Origin: Coprenecus sp902388455
Lineage (GTDB): Bacteria > Bacteroidota > Bacteroidia > Bacteroidales > UBA932
Length of the DNA: 64,000 bases
Direction of reading: 5' to 3'
Assembly: GCA_963931615.1 (NCBI GenBank)
Contig: OZ007032.1
Span: forward strand, 1,178,001-1,242,000
The position numbers and the translations under genes are program-made. The notes beneath the pieces are model-generated. The model saw nothing but the letters and a program-made list of their open reading frames with translations. It did not search any database and was not told the origin of the DNA. Below, in pieces: positions 59,808-64,000 of this stretch. The stretch's first letter is position 1. Every line of letters begins with the position of its first letter.

Positions 59808-60308
59808 ATGGATAAACATATAATACGAAATTGGTCCAAAAGCGACATTCCTGCTTTGGCCAAATATCTTAACAACAAGAAAATATGGGACAATTGCAGA
59901 GACAGTCTGCCATGCCCCTATACTGAAGAGAACGCGGCCCGATTCATAGAATCTACCAAATGTCAGAATGGACAGCATAACTACTGCATCGAAGTCAACG
60001 GAGAAGCCGCAGGCAACATAAGTTTTATCCGTGGAACAGACGTGGAGCGCTATAATGCCGAACTAGGTTACTGGCTCGCAGAATGTTACTGGAACAGAGG
60101 AATAATGACCGCCGTGCTGCGACATACCATAGACGATTACTTCCTTAATACCGATGCAATACGTATCTACGCTAATGTATACGCAAACAATCCGGCTTCA
60201 ATGAAAGTGCTGGAAAAGAATGGGTTCAGGAAATGCGGGATTCATGAAAAAGCGTGCTTTAAAAACGGAGAATTCATAGACTGCCATTACTTTGAACTAC
60301 TTAAATAA
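59808..60308 (+). CDS. GNAT-family N-acetyltransferase
   Basis: 166 residues of the RimJ/RimL-like type: LPCPYTEENAARFIES near 35-50, a long strand GNISFIRG, then LGYWLAECYWNRGIMTAVLRHTIDDYF (acetyl-CoA site) and VYANNPASMKVLEKNGFRKCG. Substrate may be a protein N-terminus or small molecule. It lies between the ATPase gene and the second GTCTGT repeat. Confidence 0.88.
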   Translation: MDKHIIRNWSKSDIPALAKYLNNKKIWDNCRDSLPCPYTEENAARFIESTKCQNGQHNYCIEVNGEAAGNISFIRGTDVERYNAELGYWLAECYWNRGIMTAVLRHTIDDYFLNTDAIRIYANVYANNPASMKVLEKNGFRKCGIHEKACFKNGEFIDCHYFELLK

Positions 60309-60343
60309 GGGGTTGAGATTAAGCCGCGCAAGGTGAATTTTTA

Positions 60344-60667
60344 AGTCTGTAGTTGACCGTTTTGAACATTTCGCTGGAAAACAAACGATTACGGAATCAT
60401 GCGGACAACAGACAGAACGGTACGCCTGAGGCGTGTATTTCTTCAAATGCGCCTGGAAGGTGCTGTGGCTGGGGTAGTCTGCGGTCAGCATATTTTCTCC
60501 AGGATGAGTCTGTTATCCGATGATTCCGTGTAAAATGCTGTCATATAGCAATGTATGCGGATAGTGGGATAACAGACACGCAGTGAAAGTATTCAGTCTG
60601 TAAATCGCGTAATTCGTGTAAGTTTCTATGAGACATTGGGATATGTGGAGCTGAGTGTAACAGACTG
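60344..60667. repeat. Structured GTCTGT repeat, copy R2
   Basis: About 324 bp, closely similar to R1 (57724) and in the same orientation. The stems GTCTGTTATCC/GGATAACAGAC and AGGCG...CGCCT are kept. R1 and R2 bracket the 2.2-kb unit of AlbA-type ATPase and GNAT genes. No gene inside. Confidence 0.75.
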
Positions 60668-60709
60668 TTTTGGGATGTCGAGGTTGGGGATGTTGAATGG
60701 TTATTTGGT

Positions 60710-60743
60710 TGGGATTAAGCCGCGCGGGGCGGCTTTTTCCCTG
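60710..60743 (+). terminator. GC-rich hairpin with T-run
   Basis: AAGCCGC...GCGGCTT followed by TTT. The same start, GGTTGRGATTAAGCCGCGC, occurs at 60311 just after the GNAT gene. It probably is an intrinsic terminator or a short repeat. The rest of 60744-60865 holds no gene. Confidence 0.4.
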
Positions 60744-60867
60744 ACCCTGCGCCGCGGGCGATCTGATCTTACATACGCCCGGGGACGCAGGATGTGCCGG
60801 GCTTTGCCCGGATTTTTTGCACCGCAAGAACATTCCGTAAGCAAGCTTCCGGACTGCCCTTCCGGCA

Positions 60868-60895
60868 CAAAAAACGCCCAACCTTAAGGTCGGGC
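60868..60895 (-). terminator. Terminator of tRNA-Arg
   Basis: GCCCAACC-TTAA-GGTCGGGC (60876-60895; one wobble), followed on the minus strand by G and six T. It lies 22 bases downstream of the tRNA 3' end. Confidence 0.8.
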
Positions 60896-60916
60896 GCATC
60901 CTGCTTGTTGCGTCTG

Positions 60917-60990
60917 TGATCCGGTTGGGATTCGAACCCAAGACCCACAGCTTAGAAGGCTGTTGCTCTATCCAGCTGAGCTACCGGACC
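60917..60990 (-). tRNA. tRNA-Arg (anticodon TCT)
   Basis: On the minus strand the acceptor stem GGTCCGG pairs with CCGGATC, the D arm has AGCTCAGCTGGATAGAGC, the anticodon stem ACAGC/GCTGT encloses CTTCTAA (anticodon TCT), and the T arm has GGTTCGAATCC. Discriminator base A; CCA is not encoded. It reads AGA codons. A nuclease cassette with flanking direct repeats begins less than 200 bp to the right, so this tRNA could have guided an integration, although no duplicated tRNA end was found. Confidence 0.95.
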
Positions 60991-61362
60991 CGGAGTCATT
61001 CGGATGGGCTCGCACGCCTTGTTGTACTCTTTTAGGTACTGAGCGTCGCCTGTTTCCCGAATGCGGCTGCAAAGATAGAAAAATATTTACATTCCCAAAT
61101 TTTTTACTTAACTTTTGCAGGAAAAGATAACTCGCTTAGAATAAATCGGTTGGTCGGATTGCTTGAAAATGGGGTAACGAGATAGCAACCGTTCGTATTT
61201 CAGAGTTCTTCATTGCTTTGCCACAATGCGTGTAACTCGCACTGCAAAATTAGGAAATAAAAAATGAATGGGCAATATTATGTCTATTTTATGTGTGCTA
61301 AAAATAAAATAGAGTACCTTTGCAATGAAATTTGTTTAAATAACCCTCAAAAGGCATAATAG
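60991..61362. other. Intergenic region with left direct repeat and promoter
   Basis: No gene. It includes the left direct repeat at 61172-61202 (GGGTAACGAGATAGCAACCG then TTCGTATTTCA) and a promoter -7 box TACCTTTG at 61315-61322, 40 bases before the HNH gene. Base composition becomes AT-rich from about 61080. Confidence 0.55.
61172..61202 (+). repeat. Left direct repeat of the nuclease cassette
   Basis: GGGTAACGA-GATAGCAACCGTTCGTATTTCA is matched at 63356-63385 with few changes. In both copies a TTTGC-containing segment and TTGCCA follow at similar distance, so the similarity extends weakly beyond 31 bases. Confidence 0.55.
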
Positions 61363-62088
61363 ATGAATATAGAACAAATGTCAGCCATCTATAAAATGGC
61401 GAAAGCTATATACAATAGAGAAGAGCGATTAGTCAATGGAAAGGAAAAACTTTTTCTTAGCCATGGCATTAACAAAAACTCTTTCGCAGATTTTTATAGA
61501 GCATTTCAGAAAATGCTTGATGGAGAATTGCATACAAGAGGGATAAGCACAGATTTGAGAGATTATTATTTGTCTCAAATATATAAGGATTATGGTGCGG
61601 ACAAATTAAGGATAGCCTTAAAAGCTTATATGGACTTCATTATCTATTATGAGGAGGGGCATAATAATACGACAAGGAAAATTGAACGAGAAATTCATCA
61701 AAAGTACTGTAACGTTCTAAGTGAAAGTAACGCAAGCAGAACTATCGAAAATGAAATAAATGCATATTGGGAAGGGGAATTGGGACAAGTAACCATAACC
61801 ACGCATGATAGGAATATCAATGCACGTAATAAATGTATTCAGAGTAAGGGAACTAAATGTTTTGTATGTGGTTTTGATTTTGAAAAGACTTATGGAGAGT
61901 TAGGAAAAGGTTTCATACATATACACCATGTAACCCCAATTTCTAACAGAGATGGACGATACGAGATAGAAGTTGAAAATGACTTATTTCCAGTGTGTCC
62001 TAATTGCCATGCAATGCTACATAGAAGAAAAGACTCTACACTATCTATTGAAGAACTTAAACTAATAATACAGCGGAATAATGATTAA
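61363..62088 (+). CDS. HNH-family nuclease, probable restriction endonuclease
   Basis: 241 residues. C-terminal HNH domain with Cys166/Cys169, IHIHHVTPIS (His188, His189), Asn206 and CPNCHAMLH (Cys212, Cys215, His216, His220), the zinc-stabilised beta-beta-alpha-metal type common in McrA-like and other restriction enzymes. Residues 1-130 are helical with no recognised domain and may recognise DNA. The gene is AT-rich and overlaps the next nuclease gene by eight bases. No methyltransferase is nearby, so a modification-dependent (type IV) action is an inference. Confidence 0.8.
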   Translation: MNIEQMSAIYKMAKAIYNREERLVNGKEKLFLSHGINKNSFADFYRAFQKMLDGELHTRGISTDLRDYYLSQIYKDYGADKLRIALKAYMDFIIYYEEGHNNTTRKIEREIHQKYCNVLSESNASRTIENEINAYWEGELGQVTITTHDRNINARNKCIQSKGTKCFVCGFDFEKTYGELGKGFIHIHHVTPISNRDGRYEIEVENDLFPVCPNCHAMLHRRKDSTLSIEELKLIIQRNND

Positions 62089-62965
62089 GGGGAAAATTTA
62101 TCGCTATGATGATGAGTTTAAGGCAAAGGCTCGTGCTCATCAGTTTGCATTTAGAGAAAATGAGTTGAATGATTTCTATGACGAGAAGAATCCTCAAGTT
62201 ATTCTTTCTCCCGATGCAGCCAAGCAAGGACTTATATTTTGTGATACTTACAGAGAACTGATTAAAAGCAAGGTTAAATCATTTAAATCTTCTGTATTAT
62301 TCTCCAACATGTTGAGAAGCGAGCACATTCCTTACAATATCTTTACTCCAATGGAAGAAGATATAAATGCTACTGCTATGCTGTTTAACGAAATAATAGG
62401 AGGAGGTATATCAAAAATAAACCGCATACTTATTGAATATGCAGGAATTGCTGATAAAAGCGAATATCTGAATGACGGAACATCTTTTGACACATTCATA
62501 GAGTATATATCTTCTGATGGTTCTATTGGAGGCATTGGAATAGAAGTAAAATACACCGAAAATGGTTATCCTATTGGAGTTAAGGAGAGACAAGATATTG
62601 AGAATGTTGATGGATTATACCACCAGATGACAAGACTCTCGCAATGGTATATTCCTACATTAGACATCACTTCATTCATAAAGGCGAACCATCTACGTCA
62701 AATTTGGCGTAATCATCTTTTGGGTTATTCTATGTTGTATAGGGGTGATATTCAACATTTTTATCACATACATCTTTATCCTCAAGGTAATAAACATTTT
62801 TTAGAGTATGCTATACCAGAATATAAGTCATTGCTAACCGATTATGGCAAAACGACCTTTATTGATTTAACATACGAATCTTTGTTTGATATGATAGGTA
62901 GAACTTTCATTTCAGACAAACAGCAAGATTGGTTAAAATATCTAAGAAGAAGATATATGGTATAA
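62081..62965 (+). CDS. PD-(D/E)XK nuclease-like protein (PGN_0703-type)
   Basis: 294 residues. The segment SFDTFIEYISSDGSIGGIGIEVKYTE gives Asp137 and Glu155-Val-Lys157 in strands spaced as in PD-(D/E)XK nucleases. The general appearance (RILIEYAG before, and QMTRLSQWYIP after) resembles the PGN_0703-like putative restriction endonucleases of Bacteroidales; this is from memory. It overlaps the HNH gene and ends in a strong hairpin. Inference: the two nucleases form one defence operon. Confidence 0.75.
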   Translation: MIKGKIYRYDDEFKAKARAHQFAFRENELNDFYDEKNPQVILSPDAAKQGLIFCDTYRELIKSKVKSFKSSVLFSNMLRSEHIPYNIFTPMEEDINATAMLFNEIIGGGISKINRILIEYAGIADKSEYLNDGTSFDTFIEYISSDGSIGGIGIEVKYTENGYPIGVKERQDIENVDGLYHQMTRLSQWYIPTLDITSFIKANHLRQIWRNHLLGYSMLYRGDIQHFYHIHLYPQGNKHFLEYAIPEYKSLLTDYGKTTFIDLTYESLFDMIGRTFISDKQQDWLKYLRRRYMV

Positions 62966-63000
62966 GCGAAAAGCCGTTGAGTGACGGCCTTTCGCTTATA
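62961..63000. terminator. Bidirectional terminator between convergent genes
   Basis: TATAAGCGAAA (62961-62971) pairs perfectly with TTTCGCTTATA (62990-63000), and GCCGT with ACGGC inside. The stem overlaps the stop codon of the nuclease gene and lies ten bases from the end of the convergent small gene. Confidence 0.75.
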
Positions 63001-63009
63001 TTGATATGC

Positions 63010-63231
63010 TTATTGTGCGTATAAGAAGTTATATGTAAGTGCTTGGGTTAGTCTATCGATATACGCTTTCTCATCTTGTGTCAGCACTTCTTTTGCAGCC
63101 TTGAAGCGAGGAGCAATTTTCTCTACTCGCTTACTTGATTCTTTTTTCGAGATTTCCTTTTTGAAGTTTAATTCAAGCGGTTCTATGGCTTGGAAACTTA
63201 AATCTACTGCATTTTGAAGATTGTTTGACAA
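63010..63231 (-). CDS. Small basic hypothetical protein
   Basis: 73 residues, helical, Lys-rich, with NFKKEISKKESSKRVEKIAP in the middle. It converges on the nuclease operon and lies inside the direct repeats, so it belongs to the cassette by position. It may be a small regulator or the end of an eroded gene. No family recognised. Confidence 0.5.
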   Translation of the reverse strand: MSNNLQNAVDLSFQAIEPLELNFKKEISKKESSKRVEKIAPRFKAAKEVLTQDEKAYIDRLTQALTYNFLYAQ

Positions 63232-63546
63232 TGCTTCTCATAATCCAATCTTTTTTTTGGTTACAAAATTAGTTGTCAGCGAGTTATACATTGATACGCA
63301 ATATGATGCAGAACTATGAAACGTGACGACACAAAGAAAAATCTTACTCGTTTTCGGGTAACGATTAGGCAACCGTTCTATTTCATCACCTTGCGTTTCT
63401 TTGCTAAATTGCCATTTCCCGTATTTCCGAGATTTTCAGCGTAATGCGTTTATTATCAGTGCAGGATGCACTATTATTCCGATTTTGGTTGATTATTCCA
63501 GCGTTTTTCCATAACTTTACCAGCCTAACTTTAAAACACTGAGAGA
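63232..63546. other. Intergenic region with right direct repeat
   Basis: No gene. It contains the right direct repeat (63356-63385) and AT-rich sequence that becomes balanced again near 63500. The start of the Pif1-like gene is at its end; a TAACTTTA at about 63510 is a weak promoter candidate. Confidence 0.5.
63356..63385 (+). repeat. Right direct repeat of the nuclease cassette
   Basis: GGGTAACGATTAGGCAACCG followed by TTCTATTTCA corresponds to 61172-61202 (about 26 of 30 bases alike, one small gap). The two copies bracket the HNH gene, the PD-(D/E)XK gene and the small basic gene. Confidence 0.55.
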
Positions 63547-64000
63547 ATGGAAGAGAACAGAGAGCTGGGACTGGCGTGGGAGCTGGTTGAGAGGACGGGG
63601 GTTCATGTGTTTCTGACTGGTAAGGCGGGGACGGGCAAGACGACTTTTCTGAAAAGGCTGAGGGATGAGGGCACGAAGCGTATGGTGGTGCTGGCGCCTA
63701 CGGGGATTGCGGCCATCAATGCGGGCGGTATGACGCTGCACTCGTTTTTCCAGCTGCCTTTCGCACCATATATTCCTGATACATCGTTTACTGCCGGCGG
63801 CGGAGCTCAGGCGGCAAGGTATTTCCGTTTCAGCCGCGAGAAGAAGAACATCATCCGGAGCATGGACCTGCTGGTGATAGACGAGATAAGCATGGTGCGC
63901 GCCGACCTGCTGGACTCGGTGGACAGTGTTCTGAGGCGTTTCAGGGACCGCAGCAAGCCGTTCGGCGGTGTACAGCTGCTGATGATCGGGGACCTGCAGC
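63547..64000 (+). CDS. Pif1-like DNA helicase (partial)
   Basis: The first 151 codons of a longer gene that runs past the window edge. Walker A LTGKAGTGKTTF near 24-35, motif Ia LAPTGIAAINAGGMTLHSFF near 50-68, Walker B LLVIDEISMV near 109-118 and motif III MIGDLQ at the edge are those of Pif1/RecD2-like superfamily 1B helicases. Bacteroidales proteins of this kind usually continue with further helicase domains. High GC, typical of the core genome. Confidence 0.88.
   Translation, partial: MEENRELGLAWELVERTGVHVFLTGKAGTGKTTFLKRLRDEGTKRMVVLAPTGIAAINAGGMTLHSFFQLPFAPYIPDTSFTAGGGAQAARYFRFSREKKNIIRSMDLLVIDEISMVRADLLDSVDSVLRRFRDRSKPFGGVQLLMIGDLQ

Noticed and set aside
1..64000. CRISPR arrays, rRNA genes, insertion-sequence transposases, integrase genes
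   Set aside because: No regularly spaced repeats with unique spacers, no rRNA signature and no transposase or tyrosine recombinase motif were seen; the integrase and relaxase of the conjugative element must lie outside the window.

Overview
The window reads as the chromosome of a gut Bacteroidales bacterium. The -7 promoter consensus of Bacteroidetes (TAnnTTTG) occurs in front of many genes, the conjugation genes are of the Bacteroides conjugative-transposon (CTnDOT/CTn341-like) type, and the lipoproteins, AraC regulators and imelysin genes are of Bacteroidales type. The high GC of the core genes would fit Alistipes or a relative, but the genus is an inference.

Layout. (1) 1-15.8 kb is the second half of a conjugative-transposon transfer operon: a partial traD-position gene, then traE, F, G, (H position), I, J, K, L, M, N, O, P, Q and a secreted lysozyme. 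It is interrupted between the traD position and traE by an AT-rich, oppositely oriented 3.8-kb gene for a STAND-type NTPase with a TIR-like N-terminal domain, probably defence cargo. (2) 15.8-17.5 kb is an AT-rich two-gene insert: a trypsin-like serine protease and a RusA-type nuclease with a C-terminal extension. (3) 17.6-30.6 kb holds about 15 minus-strand accessory genes of the transposon: DUF3871, DUF4120 and DUF4121 families, a DnaJ-domain protein, a large adenine-methyltransferase/SF2-helicase fusion and many unnamed small proteins. Three copies of a long covarying hairpin stand directly upstream of three of these gene groups. They resemble either cis-acting leader RNAs or single-stranded-DNA promoters of conjugative leading regions, and are the most interesting pattern in the window. 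(4) 31-37 kb is a patchwork of AraC regulator, FMN-binding protein, a chimeric ATPase, a DUF169 protein, a PIN/RelB toxin-antitoxin pair and a GNAT acetyltransferase, with dispersed non-coding repeats. (5) 37-42.7 kb has a TetR regulator with a palindromic operator on its own promoter, a SAM methyltransferase and a heterodimeric ABC transporter. (6) 42.7-49 kb on the minus strand is an operon of porin, imelysin, di-heme oxidoreductase and a ResB/CcsA-type cytochrome c assembly protein, probably for iron or copper uptake or redox chemistry. (7) 49-57 kb is an AraC-centred cluster (FMN reductase, decayed KilA-N gene, duplicated hexapeptide acetyltransferases, carboxymuconolactone decarboxylase-cupin, lipoprotein hydrolase, M28 peptidase) followed by a second PIN/RelB pair. 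(8) 57.7-60.7 kb carries an AlbA-type ATPase and a GNAT gene between two copies of a 320-bp structured repeat. (9) After tRNA-Arg, 61.1-63.4 kb is an AT-rich HNH plus PD-(D/E)XK nuclease cassette bracketed by imperfect 30-bp direct repeats. The window ends inside a Pif1-like helicase gene.

All names rest on motif recognition by eye; no database search was possible.
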